Source: Hippasteria phrygiana
Taxonomy: Eukaryota; Echinodermata; Asteroidea; Valvatida; Goniasteridae
DNA: 64,000 nt
Direction of reading: 5' to 3'
NCBI GenBank assembly: GCA_037893225.1
Contig: JAZGUH010000332.1
Coordinates: 248,001-312,000 of the forward strand
This document shows positions 9,890-23,200 of this stretch, one piece after another. The notes beneath the pieces were generated by a model. It made no database searches and was not told where the DNA came from. It was given only the letters and a program-made list of their open reading frames with translations. Made by a program: the position numbers and the translations under genes. Numbering within the stretch: the stretch's first letter is position 1; the number at the start of each line of letters is the position of its first letter.

Positions 9890-12800
9890 GACAGTCCAAG
9901 TTCCTCCGCCCTCAATTTTTCTGCAGCACCAGCGGCAAGTGCATGTATACGTTATCGATTGAGTCGAAGCAGAAACGTTGCGCCCCGCCTGAAATATTTC
10001 CAGACTGACATATTCAGGTCTCATCCATTACGTACGTGTACTGGTGACACCAATTTACAACCTGTTGCAATTATTTCCTCACCTGATGAATGCGCTATTG
10101 TGACCGGACCCTGCACATTGAGTCTCAAGGACATTTTTTGACTTTCTGATTCCTGTTCAGAAAGAGCATATTTCGCTTTTCATTTTGATATTGCTGTTTG
10201 ACATACTGATGTGTATGGGCGTAATGTGGGTGAAAATATTGACAGTTCATATTAATTTTTACAGCAAGTCATGTTTAAGGTCCTGTACCTCAAATGAACC
10301 TCTGAGGACTTGTGACTTATTTTGTTGTGTTGGGTCACAATGGGTTCTGCAACACGAACGCAGACACGGGCTTTACCGCAGATAACAGGCCTACTACAAT
10401 CGTCAATTTTGTACCATGTCTAATCCCAGCAACCCTTAATAGGCCTATAGAGACAGCAGAAGTTCAACGCCGACTTTGCCAATTTTTCCGGTAGAAATCT
10501 GCACTGCTTTTTCAACCTCAAATTTCTGCCATGTCTAATTCCTCTCACGTCACTTGGCGTCACACTGAATTGTACCTGAAACGTTTTTTTTTTGGTCATA
10601 AAATGTCTTTTCCCGTCGTCATCTTGAAAAACTGAATTATGTTCGACGCAAATTGGACGCTGGAACAGGAGTTAGCAATTTCTCAATACACCGCGCTCGC
10701 TGGCTATACATCCCAAAACGTTGATAAACAAAAATAGCAGAAACCTTAATACCGGAATGCACGGGCTGGGAAAATAAACGAAACGCCAGAACGCAATCAC
10801 GTCGCGCTCGCCTAAAACGAAAGACGGAAATTCCTTCCTACGCTCCTGGCCTTGAACATCTTCCCAATCTCCAACTCTTGGCCTTGTTCGGAGATAGGAG
10901 AACAACAAACCATTCGGGAAGTATGCGGGGCTGTTTGCCAGCGCTAAAATGAACTAAGTGGGTCAATGCTTGTTGAATCAACATTTCTGGGATTTGCCAA
11001 ATGATCCTGCGACGGCGTGAGAGAATGGAGAGTTTTAAAGGAATGGTGCAACACGATTTTTATGTCTTAAAAGTTGGCCAGCTTTCTTTCCAGGTTACTG
11101 ATGAATTTCCGCCTTCTTTGTAGCAATCCCACGGAGTAATTTAAAGATTTTGGTCATGCTGGTGAAAATCTCCATATTCATAAATAGAAGCATGATGTGA
11201 TCAATGGCGTACAGCAATATCTCCATTGGGTTTGTGTAATATATCTAACATTAACGTTTCACTTGGAGTAGTTTCCGTGTTTGACTTAATTTTGTATGCT
11301 AAACAGCCCATTTTCACTCCATTAGTAGCCAATATTTCTTCCAAAATTGTTGGGTTATTTGGAAGGATTGTTTTTTGTACTGTTTTTATGGGTTTTTTTG
11401 GCATGTCTTTTAGGGGCTAAATGGGGTTATATTGCAGGTTATCGAGTTTCAGCCATTTAACAAATCTTTTGATAAAAGCCAAATCGTGCCCTTATCTTTA
11501 AAAACAAATAGAATGAAAATTGGCAAAATAATCGTAATTTCTGAAGAATTATAAAAGAGAACCAAGCGAATGTTTTACTGCAAAGAATGTACCTTGCCAA
11601 ATATGAAGTGGTACCAGTATAATATACATTATGGACAGCAATATTACTTGACGAACAATAAACTGGCCTCTCTACATAAATACTGCATAAATAATGTACA
11701 TCATGGACTCAATGGTCAGAGTTATACACATTTCCCAGTTAAAGATGCCCCGATGATATTTTTTGGGTCTGGCGTTCGTGACCCAGTAATCATTTAATTA
11801 CCAGAGGGGAAAAAACTGCCAAACACTTCAATCTCTGGCATTTACTGGAAGGCCGCACCGCCGTAAAAATCAGGGTGGCTCGACCATGAGTTTATCGGAT
11901 GAAAGATTTTGGGTTAGATTATATGACCCAAATTATCTGGCCTTATCTGACCCAGATATAATTACTTTAGGCCTATGAACCGAAAGCATAGATCGTTGCA
12001 GTGATCTTATAACTGATAACAGTGTATGGTTGGTTGCAGCCCATCCCATTGACATAAAATTGCCAAGGACCGTCGATGATAAACTCTCCAACTTAAAAAT
12101 TCGGGGAGGGGGATACTTAAAACTCTCCCAGCCGTTCAAGAGACACGTCAAATTGAAGCTTGATTTAACATCTTCTGTTCAATTTGTTGGTGTAATTTTA
12201 TTACTTTGGTGAGATATTCCCCTCCAATGGTCATCCATAAAAGTAGACCAAATTTCAGATTCTCCATCCCTCTACCCTCCTGCAAAACAAGGCGACTTTT
12301 GAAACTCATTTTATCCAAACTGCTAAAGGAGCTCGCTCTCCTTTATTTTTTAGAACGACCCCATCCATTGTCACAATCAATCAAGTGTATCGTTCTTAAA
12401 ACTATCCATCAAGAAATATTTCAGAGGGCTCGCAAGTCGTGATTTGGTCGGCGCAATCAATTATTTGAGTCATATTTACTACGCCGCATCTGCAAAAAAT
12501 TGTGTGAAGGCTCTATAGAGTAGGAAGCTGATATTTTACACATTCGTTGGTTGGACGATAACCAACACAAACACTAAAAACTATCAATTCATAAGAAAAC
12601 TCATTTATTTTTGTCAATGAATGACATTTTTTGAACAAATACAAAAAATAAACGCCATGACACCTGCTTTGGAAAGCAGTGGACGGAAAGTCTATATACA
12701 TGTAGTTCTCATAAAATCTAATTAAAGAATAGGGGGCGGGGGGTTTCAAAGCTTGAGACTCAAGTCAAGACATGAGTCTTGCTATTAAAGGTCACTGTTA

Positions 12801-15800
12801 GCTTTCACTGAGGCCCAACACTGACAAGCACGTCTTTAGTAACTATTTGACTGGACAATGGGAAATTGTCTGCAATAAGCCACACATTGGTTTATAAACC
12901 CATATCTGCAAAGCCTATCTTGTAGAAGAACATCTTCAAACATCCAAAAACCAAACTGAGCAAAATGATTAAACAAACGCTCACTCGAAGAAAAAGATAC
13001 TGAAGGGACAAGGACAGTCTGTGAAGTTATTTTGCCTGGCCTGGTACAAGAACATTGGTCTTTTCTACCAGAAAATGTTGATTTCCAAAGATGAGCCATG
13101 TGACAGTTTGGGAAATTTCTGTAAAATTGGGATTATTTCTGGATAAACAAGTTAACTGATCCCAACAAAACCTGTTTAAAGAGTAAAGCAGCACACTTTA
13201 AAAATGACAAGCATTCTCACGAAAGCTGATTCCATTTCGATTACCAAATAATAGCAAATAATTACGGTGGCCTCTAAATGCATCATTAATAAATTGAATA
13301 TAACTGCAGTATCCTCTAAAAGTTGAGCCCTCGTGGAGCTCAAACTCTCACACTGCAGTCTCTGTAACACTTGTCCTGAATAGTTGATTGAATTCAAGTC
13401 AGTTTGTTTTGTACGTGTTCTATTGGGACTTTCAACCCTTTTTGAAAGACTCAGAGGCAGCTAAAAAAACTTCATCAATTTGTAAATATTTGTTGCAAGT
13501 GAGCTAATAAAGTGAAGAGGAAAGTCAGATCCCCAATGAATGCCGCATATACAGCAAACAAAAGTCCGCAAGAACTAAAAAAAAAAAACGTTTTTTTTTC
13601 ACCTTCACGATCTGCAACAATTTTCACTTGTGGGCTGTCCTGGATTGACAAAATAATATGCATTATATGCATGCTGCCTTGTCATTTTCTCCAAGACTTA
13701 GTCCCCATGGAATTTGAAGCCAGGCCTCATTCTCTGCTCCATCCGCAGGGAACGCAAAAGCTACACTTGGATTCATAATCAGAGGAGCTAAGCTTGGACA
13801 AATTTCTCATGGCGATACTCGCCAGCCACAACGGCATCTTGTGTCATTTATGCTCGAGATGAGAGAGATATTCCCAGTCGGCCATTAAAAAATACACTAA
13901 TGAAAAAAATATTTGTTGGTAACGAGTGCAGTAAGCACAGGATTCGGAGCAGAGAGAGGGCTACCCATTGTGCGCTGGGATAAAAATAGTAAGAAATAGC
14001 CTGGCTCCAGGGAGTGCGCAAATCGCAAATTAACGTGAGTGCATATCCGCGGATAAAGATGTCTTGTCATTATGAAGGCCCTGTGGGTGGCTGACGCATG
14101 GTACAATAGGACCACGAGGGGTAACTTTTGTTTGCCTGCCGGCCTTGCCAGAGAGTGTTTTCTTTACTGATGCATGCAGTGGACACCCCTCAGCGCACCA
14201 GGCCAGCGCAGGCCAGCGCAGGCCAGCGCAGGCCACTGCACTGACTGCCCAAAGCCTGCAGGTTAACAACTTAGCACGCTCCATTTTCCGGAATTAACGC
14301 GAGTGTGGTCGTGGCTCCAACTTGAGCTCGGGCAACTAAATATCAACACGTAGGGAACGCAGACTGAAAAGTCATCAATGATTAATGGGGACATAACGAG
14401 GACTCGCCGTGCCTGCACTGATTGATCAGTTGTGCCAGAATATGATTGCTTTAATTGATGCATGAGACGTAAAATCAAGTTACAGATACACCTAGGCCCA
14501 TCGGTTACTAGGACCCGTCCGTACTCACATGTTGGCAATGAAAACATTTTGAACACCGCAACCTAAAAATGGATTGCTATTTAATTGATGAGCAAATCCG
14601 TATACGACCAGAGCAAAGGTCTGCGTGACGATTTGTCACCGTGGGAAAATTGGGCACGATGACGTACAACGTATTATTAAGCTGACCAAATGAAGTCATC
14701 AGGGGAGGAAATAAAACGAACAAATCCACCAGAGGCTGCAAGGTTGACAATTTCAAGGATGTTATTTTAAGCATGCAGAACGTGGTTCCCTAAGAATTAC
14801 GGAGTACAAATCTTTTGCCGTATCTAACAATCTCTCCTCTCTTGCTCCAATGTGAAGACTTAGTTTTAGGCTTTACAAGTTCGATAAATTTAAAATCGGT
14901 AACATATCATGGAACCACAAATTCAGAATCTGTTGAGACAAACTCATCTAGTTGGGGACGGAATATTAAACTAAAAATGAAAATCAAGCCTTGCTGATGG
15001 GGGCTAAGCGGTAACCTTTCCCGTGCCAGGTTGTTTCAGGTTGAAGCCCCCTCCCGTGAATCGTGGACCTTCCGTCCGTTGTGGCTGGATAGGGGCTGAA
15101 CCTGCATGCGCCATGGCTCGCTCTCGCTCTCTGTAAAACACAACAAATAAGGAGAATCAGACATGACCCTTCTCGTAAAAGTCCGAAAATCTTTCAGACT
15201 GCATGGCAGACAATTATACCCAGAATATTCTTTTCATCCAATGCAAACATAACAGAGATAGATGCTAATTTTATCGGTCGCCATACCACTAACACGATAC
15301 TTCTTACACCATCTGAGATCAGCCATCACGACACAAGGTGACCTTGTGCAGTCAAAATGGATTGATGCACATACTATCCATCCCGCAATATCAGCCAATC
15401 AGACGGCGGGTATAAAGATATTTAACTGCACTTAACGACCAATGAAATCCCATAAACTATGAGTAACAGGGTCATCAGAGGAATATATACAAGCTTCTTA
15501 TCCAGAGCGACTTTTTTTTCTTCTAAGCCAATTATTGGCTTGCTGTATGCGATATCTTCAGCATTGCAGATTGATGTGTTTTCATAATTTATTTAGCACG
15601 TTGTCCAGAATGCTAAATAGCATTAATGGGGGGTCCATTAAGAAATTCCGGTCGGCCACACTGAAAGAGGAATGACTGACAAAATTGGAGTGGGAAAACA
15701 TGCAGGACTGAGCCAAGACAAATCCTGAGTCTCATGGGTTGGAGACTGGGGACCAATATTAATACAACCTATGCACGTTTATGTGTACGTAACTTGTGGA

Positions 15801-16491
15801 CATTTATACTCATACGTGGCGTCCGCAAGGGAAATCAGACATAAGTCGCATGACCTATTTTTGAGTAATTGCAATTTATATGAATAGCGTCCCAAAACAA
15901 AAATTCATGATTCCTGTTTTTGTCAAAATACTGTAGTGTAAAGCATAGGCTATTAAATTCAAAATACCTGGTTTGCTTTTGTGTTGAGACCATTAAATGT
16001 GTACCATTTGACATTTTAGTCTGGCGTACTTCCAAAAAATACTGTGTAAACTACGTATTATTTTCCATTCTCAATGCTGAATTTACGGCTCTATTTGAAA
16101 ACCAAAATATCGTATAACGGTAATTTTTGTCACCATTCATTACAAAGCTTTACATTATATATTCTATTATGGAATGAAAATCTCAATTTTCAAAATTTCC
16201 AACTTATGTCCGATGTCGCTTGCTGGTGCCAAATATAATAAAAAGTAACCCTCTATTTCCAACACATAATTGTGCTGTATCGTAGGGAAAAAAATGATCA
16301 CTGAAATGATACTGCAGAATCATAATTCAATCGTAGCCTCAACGATGCAATGCACTTTGAATGCAAGAAACAGAAGCCACACGATTTCTGGGCAGAATTA
16401 TTACCGCTCACGGTAAACCCTGGGGGGGGGGGGGGGGGGGGGGTCTGTCTCCATTTGTTGACTCGGGACGCGAAAGTCAACGGACTTATCT
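9890..16491. other. Gene-poor stretch left of CFAP58
   Basis: I see no supportable gene. Small items are four 10-bp tandem units (aggccagcgc) at about 14200-14235, a G run at 16422-16442, and a mixed A/T-rich background. ORFs up to 103 codons lack family resemblance or splice context. CFAP58's true last exon could be hidden here. Confidence 0.45.
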
Positions 16492-16555
16492 TTAGCATCG
16501 GGGCATTAAGGACGTGTACACCAACCCTCCTGTTTGATACGACCGCGATACATTA
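16492..16555 (-). CDS. CFAP58: Candidate CFAP58 terminal exon 16
   Basis: After a TATTTTCAG acceptor, the frame left by exon 15 continues for 21 codons, reading SNVSRSYQTGGLVYTSLMPR-C, and then stops (TAA). Family members end with a short glycine-rich tail containing an F-T-G-G-G-like motif; YQTGGL here is only a loose match. No clear minus-strand poly(A) signal was seen downstream. The real last exon may instead lie further left or outside the window. The phase and acceptor fit is seen; the assignment is inference. Confidence 0.3.
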
Positions 16556-17146
16556 CTGAAAATACGTTGCAGGCAATTCACTTTGTATCTTAATGACATC
16601 TAGACGATTAGACTTATATGGGCTGGTTCAGGAGTACTGTTCCGCGGTGGGCTGATTGCAATCTTTTGGGAAAAACAATTTCTGTCTCGTGTCCCCGTGG
16701 CCGGAGCAACTCCGCAAAGTGAGCAATCTGATCCAGTAAGCGATGGCGAACGTGCCTGGAAATCTCGCTGCGGCTTTCACGAGGGTGTGCTGAAGTGACG
16801 ACTTCTAGTGGTGCACTTGGTATTTTTTTTCTCTTTGAGTTTGTGAGGTTGTGATGCTACGAGCTCTAGATGGGCAATCTTCTTAAACAGAATCACCATG
16901 CATGGTGGATATTACAAGCGAACACAAATCTTTGGTTCCATATCACTCAATTGGACGCTCTCTGATGAGATTAGTTTGAGATTAATGCACCTGTTTGTCT
17001 GAAATATTCTTCAACTCTGGGAGAAAAAAATGCCTCAAAACTACAGCACGAAACTGTATAGCAATAATTTCAACTACCATCTCTCCAGCACATGGATCAC
17101 AAAACGAAAAGGTTTCGGAAGGAAATAAGATTTTTAGTTGACGCAC
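16556..17146. other. CFAP58 putative intron 15
   Basis: The intron if exon 16 is real. At 16640-16760 the minus strand has an open frame (EISRHVRHRLLDQIAHFAEL...) after a weak acceptor, in a phase that would also fit exon 15. It ends at 16617 and does not resemble CFAP58. Confidence 0.3.
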
Positions 17147-17280
17147 CTTCCTTGTTGCTCTTTGCGTTTCTGCGCGTAGTATTTCTTCTTGACGTCTTGT
17201 AGCTCGCGGGCCAGTCTTTCTATCTCGTACTTGTATTCCTGGACTTGCGATTCGTACATGTTGAGCTCCGAAGCCATGCC
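17147..17280 (-). CDS. CFAP58: CFAP58 exon 15
   Basis: It encodes residues 801-844 plus two bases. It reads GMASELNMYESQVQEYKYE and then LQDVKKKYYAQKRKEQQG. The acceptor is TTTCTAG after a long T tract and the donor is GTGCGT. If the donor were skipped, translation would stop four codons later, giving a slightly truncated tail. Confidence 0.94.
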
Positions 17281-20200
17281 CTAGAAAAAGCGAAAAACAT
17301 CAATTTTTTTCCCAATTAACTTCATACCGACACAACTTTACAACTGACATGATCTGTATTTTGTTGAATACAAATTTTCAATCTATCTGGTTCTTCTACT
17401 AAATGGCAAAAATGACAAAATGGTGAGTGGCTTTATATTTCGACTCCAGTGATGGCAAGAACAAAATTACAGAAACAAGTAAGCTGAGGCCGTGTGGCGT
17501 TTATAAAAGCATAAAATTTGCTAAATTTGTGGAAGTGCTGTTGCCTAGTGGTTTGGCACATTGAATTCAAGGTCTGTGGGTAAATCACGTCGATTTTTGT
17601 CCGTCTCCCACTTCATCATTCCTATATTTTGATCGCTTTCGAAACGTTTCCTCTTCTCATTTTTTACCAGCTTATACCTGACAAAAGTCACTGATGAAGT
17701 GTGAAGCCTGCTAAATCTCACCGAGTCCATCAGTGAGCCCGAAGAGTCTGACGTACACTTCTCAAATAAAAAAAAATGCCCCCTGCTGGACGTCTTTAGA
17801 ATTAGCATGGGTACGATTTGGATCCTATGACAAGTACCTATCTACACAATCGTGTCCATTTCACACTCCGGCCCTTACTACTTTGAGAACTCTTTCGATA
17901 ACTGACAGTTGATTCTTTCAAATTAATTTCCAGTCCAACAGCAGGTGATAGGATATGAGTATCTGGAATCCTCGAATGACGTGGATTGTGATGGTTTACC
18001 ATTTTGTCATTGTAAATTACACACCCACTGATCCAGGGAGATCCAATTGTGGATATATAACTGTCCATATACATTGTGTGCAAAATGCCCGACGTCACCT
18101 GCCGTCTAATATCAGTGCTTTGACAAAGCAAATCCCGCAGGTCACTCAACGCAGAAAACTTTGCAAAAAAATGCACATGTGTGCCATGGGCGAATTTGCT
18201 CAAAGTTTGCTGGCCGAGCTGTATCTTATAAATGGTCTATTTCACACACAAATATTTGAACAAAGTGGTCAAAAGACCAAAAGCATTCAAATTTACAATA
18301 ATAAAATAAATACATTGATTAAAAATGATCAAATTTATATACACTTTAAAGTTTAACTGACAAAAACTGATTACAATACCTAATTAGCTAAGGAAGGTAT
18401 AGCTGAGCGCTTATAACGCTCAGTATTACCCTGGAACAATTAGACAGACTAGAGGTAGTCCTTTTCCCGAGTTGGAAATTATTTTCCCTCTCCGGTGGAA
18501 GCATATCCTGGAACCCACTAGAAACAAGTAGTTTCCTTCCAAACTTAATAAACAATTCAGACCATCTGACTTCTAATATTTTTAGTTGTATTAAATTGTT
18601 GTATTGAGGAGCCAAAATTATACGGCAAACCCGTTTTTGCAGCCTTTCAATGGAGTTTATTTGTTCTTTAGTTATGGATGAATGCCATACTGGACATGCA
18701 TATTCCAGTATGGGTCTGATATAAGAAGTATAAACTGTAACCATGTGGGTTGTAGGAACACACACTTTTTTGAGATTATATAGTATGTATAATTTAATTT
18801 TCAAAAGGCTTTAGAGACTATTTCCGTGATATGCAAATTCCACTTTATATCTTTCTGAATGGTAACCCCCAATAATAATCTTGTGAAACTTCTGAAAAAA
18901 AATGTTGGTGTTAAAATAATTCCTCAAGACGGTATGAGATAGTGGACCAATTATTTAACTGTGATCAAAAAGAAAAAGACAGACAAAACATGCATTATAA
19001 AGGGTTTAAGACATTCACAAAAACACTAATCAGCAATATAGATTCAGCTTGGGACATCAGAACAAACTGAAATTCTGCCAACGACACTATTTTTATGAAT
19101 ATATATTTGTTGGTTGCTTGGGGGTAAACTTTTCATCAGTGTTGCTCATGTACGGCGGACCGAGCATTTGCTTCAAACTGATTTTCATGATGACGGCGGT
19201 TGAAGACCTGAGATTGGGTTGAACAACCTACAGAATAACCTGTTCATGGAATGATCTGGATGCAAACGTCACTGAATCATGAAGAGCTCAAGTGCTACCT
19301 GCCAGCGTGGGAACTTGTTCAGGGTGCTAACATGAGAGCCTATCGGACACGGGAGTCGTGCACAAGTAAGTGCCATCCGAACCCTGCAATCTCACTTTGA
19401 AGACGCCCCTGCAAAATCACATTCAAGGCAAAGTTGGCAACGGTGCTTTTGATCCAGAAAGCTTATGTCTAACTCGGTTAAGTTTTGGGGGCGGTGCAAA
19501 TCTGAAAGCTCCGGTTACGTAGCATTTAAATATCTCAAGTTGGAGACTAGGTTTTCCCTGGACTTCAAGAGCTGCCAAGAGTTGACATCGCAGCTCACGG
19601 CAGACCAGAATTCTCAGACTGTGGCCTGGGTATACAGATGCAATTTGCATTTTATGCCGACTTGTAACTGAATTGAACACAAGCAACCTTGAAAATGTGG
19701 TTGAAAATATTCAAATAGGTGTGATACATCTTACTGGAGAGTCGCCGCCTCACACAATGAGCCTCTCCCGACAAATATAATCACTCATTGCATGAAAGAT
19801 TTCCTGTACATTTAAAGAGGGGAATTCAATGACAGGAATTTGATTATAGCTGTGCGAATATTATATCTTGTTTGCAGGAGAGATATTAAATGCAGTATTA
19901 CAACATAGGCAGTATTACAACATAGGCCAGTGAATATAAGCCCCTGGGAAAAAAAGGTCAGGTTTTCTTAACCCCTTGAGCACGGTAATTTACGGGAGAC
20001 GTCGTGGTGTTGCAGCAGTTCTGGCAGCCAAATCGAACCACTACAATGTGTTTGTGCAGTCAAGCATGACATACACAATAATCCAACAATGGATTGAAAC
20101 TGCCTCATCTGCCCAACGGTTTTGTCATTTCCAGAAGCTGTTGCGGAATCAATAAGGTGATGGTAGACAGCGTAACCAACCCCTCCTCCACCCCCCTTCC

Positions 20201-23200
20201 TAGTATACTCTTTGATCAAACAGTGCTGTTTGATCCCTGTGTTTGTTTGAGAAGAGGCGAATCTGATGATAAGCATCAGATCATCTGCTTCTAAAGTGTC
20301 TTCCTCTTTCATTAATTAACCCTAACCCTGCTGAATACATCAATATCAATACAAATTTCCACACACCCTGGGGGGGTTAGGGTTAAAATATTTTAATGAT
20401 GGCATCAAATCAATCAGTTCTCTGTGGCAGCCAGGAGCAATCACTGAGTGCCGTCATTGTGGTGGTGTGATGTTCTTTGCAATAATAGCAACACCATAGC
20501 AGTCTTCAAGTGACTCTTCGTCATTTTTAAAAAATTAAATGCAGTATTACAACATAGGCCAGTGAATATAAGCCCCTGGGAAAAAAAGGTCAGGTTTTCT
20601 TAACCCCTTGAGCACGGTATTTTACGGGAGACGTCGGGGTGTTGCAGCGGTTCTGGCAGCCAAATCGAACCACTACAATGTGTTTGTGCAGTCAAGCATG
20701 ACATACACAATAATCCAACAATGGATTGAAACTGCACAAACAGCGGCCAGTGGCGTCATCCGGCCTGGTGGCACTGTGTTTTTTTTTCCCTATGGCGTCA
20801 TCCGTACGCAAGGGGTTAAGAGAAGCTCACACATCATGTGAATATGAAGTTGAACACATTTCAACTTGTGCAAACCTTCGCCGTAAATGTTTGATGATGT
20901 CAAATTCATTGCACATTCACATTCATGTGAAGCACATGTATGAACCACCCTTTATTCTTGTGTCGGTCGAAATGAATTGTGTCTTGGCATTATTTTGTGA
21001 CTCGTATTTAGACTTATGACTTGAGAACTGCGCTTAGACTTGACATTGGGGTTTCTGTTATAAAACTGACAGATATATAGGATAGGGTTGTTAAATGTTA
21101 AAATCCTAAAATCAACTACCAAGTATAAAAAAGAGGTTTCTGCTTCGGCTCATGTCAAAGGGCCATGTGATAAAATGTGCAGTGCAAAGAACGGAGAAAC
21201 AAATAAGCTTCATCGATACACGTAGAAAACATGCAAGTCATGCCAATGGCAGTTACTGGGCACCGGGGAAGTACCAGGACACATCGGTAACCCAACATCG
21301 CCACCCTGCCGACGGCAACAGATGTGCTGGCATGTCGACTACTTTGACGGACGTCGAGTTTCAGTTATTGAAAACACGCTCACGTCATGATCCCACCTCA
21401 TCACCGCTGCTTACAGCACTGACGCTGAAGCGGTAGCGTTTTATTTATTTTTTTCCCCCCTTTTCAAATAAACAGGAACCTCATCTGCCCAACGGTTTTG
21501 TCATTTCCAGAAGCTGTTGCGGAATCAATAAGGTGATGGTGGACAGCGTAACCAACCCCTCCTCCACCCCCCTTCCTAGTATACTCTTTGATCAAACAGT
21601 GCTGTTTGATCCCTGTGTTTGTTTGAGAAGAGGCGAATCTGATGATAAGCATCAGATCATCTGTTTCTAAAGTGTCTTCCTCTTTCATTAATTAACCCTA
21701 ACCCTGCTGAATACATCAATATCAATACGAATTTCCACACACCCTGGGGGGGGGGGGGGGGGGGGGGGGGGTAGGGTTAAAATATTGGCATCAAATCAAT
21801 CGGTTCCAGCCAGGAGCAATCACTGAGTGCCGTCATTGTGGTGGTGTGATGTTCTTTGCAATAATAGCAACACCATAGCAGTCTTCAAGTGACTCTTCAT
21901 CATTTTTTTTAATTTGGCTCACAAGTTTCATTTTCTCAATTAATTCTTCACACAGGCAAAGAGCGACTCTTGAAAAAACCTGGGCCTTGATTTTATTTAT
22001 TTTTGTCTGCGGCACTTATCTCTTGAGCACATATGGGTTGATGACAGAGATCTTGGGGCTCACATTGGGTCAACAAAAGACACAGTCCCATTTGAAACAT
22101 GTACACTTGCTGTCAACTGAATGTAGATCAGGTTATGAGATCTAGGTGCACATCTCCGCCATCTTTCCGTGATGATGCAAAAATTACAGTAAAGTTACGA
22201 TAGTTATTAACAGCCGTGTTAGTCAGCCAGATACAGACAAATATTAAAGGCAGCACTTGAATTAGAATTAGAATTAGAATTAGAATTAGAATTAGAATTA
22301 AAATTAGAATTCCTGTGCATGCGGCAAACGGGCAACTCTGCCCGAAATAACCCCAAAAGGGCGACGCGCGGGTCGCCCTTTTAGAGCACTTTCCCCACGC
22401 ACCCTACTAAAAAACACTCCAAAGGGAAATTAGAAATTAGAAATTAGAAATTAGAAATTAGAAATTAGAAATTAGAAATTAGAAATTAGAAATTAGAATT
22501 TAGAATTTAGAATTTAGAAATTAGAAATTAGAATTTAGAAATTAGAAATTAGAAATTAGAAATTAGAAATTAGAAATTAGAAATTAGAAATTAGAAATTA
22601 GAATTTAGAAATTAGAAATTAGAAATTATAATTTAGAATTTAGAATTTAGAATTTAGAATTTAGAATTTAGAATTTAAGTGCTACCTATAATGAACATCA
22701 TCTTTGGCTCCTTACTGTATTCAATACAAACAATTATTCACTGCATGATGCTGAACGGCAACTATACTAAACATTTTTGTAGCGGGCCCATGGTGTTCAT
22801 CAGTGACATCTTCAGTTGCGCATCTATTTCTGGGTGTATGACCCACATACAATGGTATACTGCGGTTATGAGCACGTAACATTAAAAACTGGTTGCGTTC
22901 ATTGTACACCGATGAATTTCACCCACAAGCTTGGCTGTAATGCATATTGCATACTGCATACCAGTACCCGAGTTGGTATTCAGAGTTGTGTCCGTGTGCT
23001 GCCAAACGCGTACATTTTTCCCTCTGTTTTCTTTACTTTTGTAGCATGCTGGGCAAGATTGAATTCTTGTACCAGGATTTTGTCCAGGATTACTGAAAGT
23101 TCAAAACAAATCCCTCGATCAGTACATCTGGAAGAAGGCACTGACAGGTGTCCTCCCAACGGCATTTTATACATTTTTGATTTATGCAATCTTTAAAACG

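Larger units (their letters stand above)
19889..21905. repeat. Tandem duplication with internal deletion in the first copy
   Basis: Block A (19889-20102) recurs at 20537-20733, and block B (20103-20520) recurs at 21480-21905, both over 95% identical by eye. In copy 1 A and B abut; in copy 2 they are separated by about 746 bp that include the second half of a TTAA MITE. Simplest reading: a unit A-X-B duplicated, then copy 1 lost X. The G run grew from 7 (20371) to about 25 (21746-21770) between copies. Confidence 0.8.

Noticed and set aside
16617..16760. Minus open frame EISRHVRHRLLDQIAHFAEL after a CAG, in phase with exon 15
   Set aside because: The acceptor has a purine-rich context and the sequence has no resemblance to the CFAP58 tail. 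The shorter candidate at 16492-16555 has a better acceptor.
17838..18203. Minus-strand 121-codon ORF (SALSDLRDLLCQSTDIRRQV...) next to the LINE relic
   Set aside because: A longer plus-strand ORF overlaps it, no family was recognised, and there is no splice or domain support. It could be old transposon sequence.
20316..20386. Interstitial telomere repeats (ccctaaccc / gggttaggg)
   Set aside because: Only one to two units occur at each end, inverted and bounded by TTAA, which fits a MITE better than a telomeric tract.
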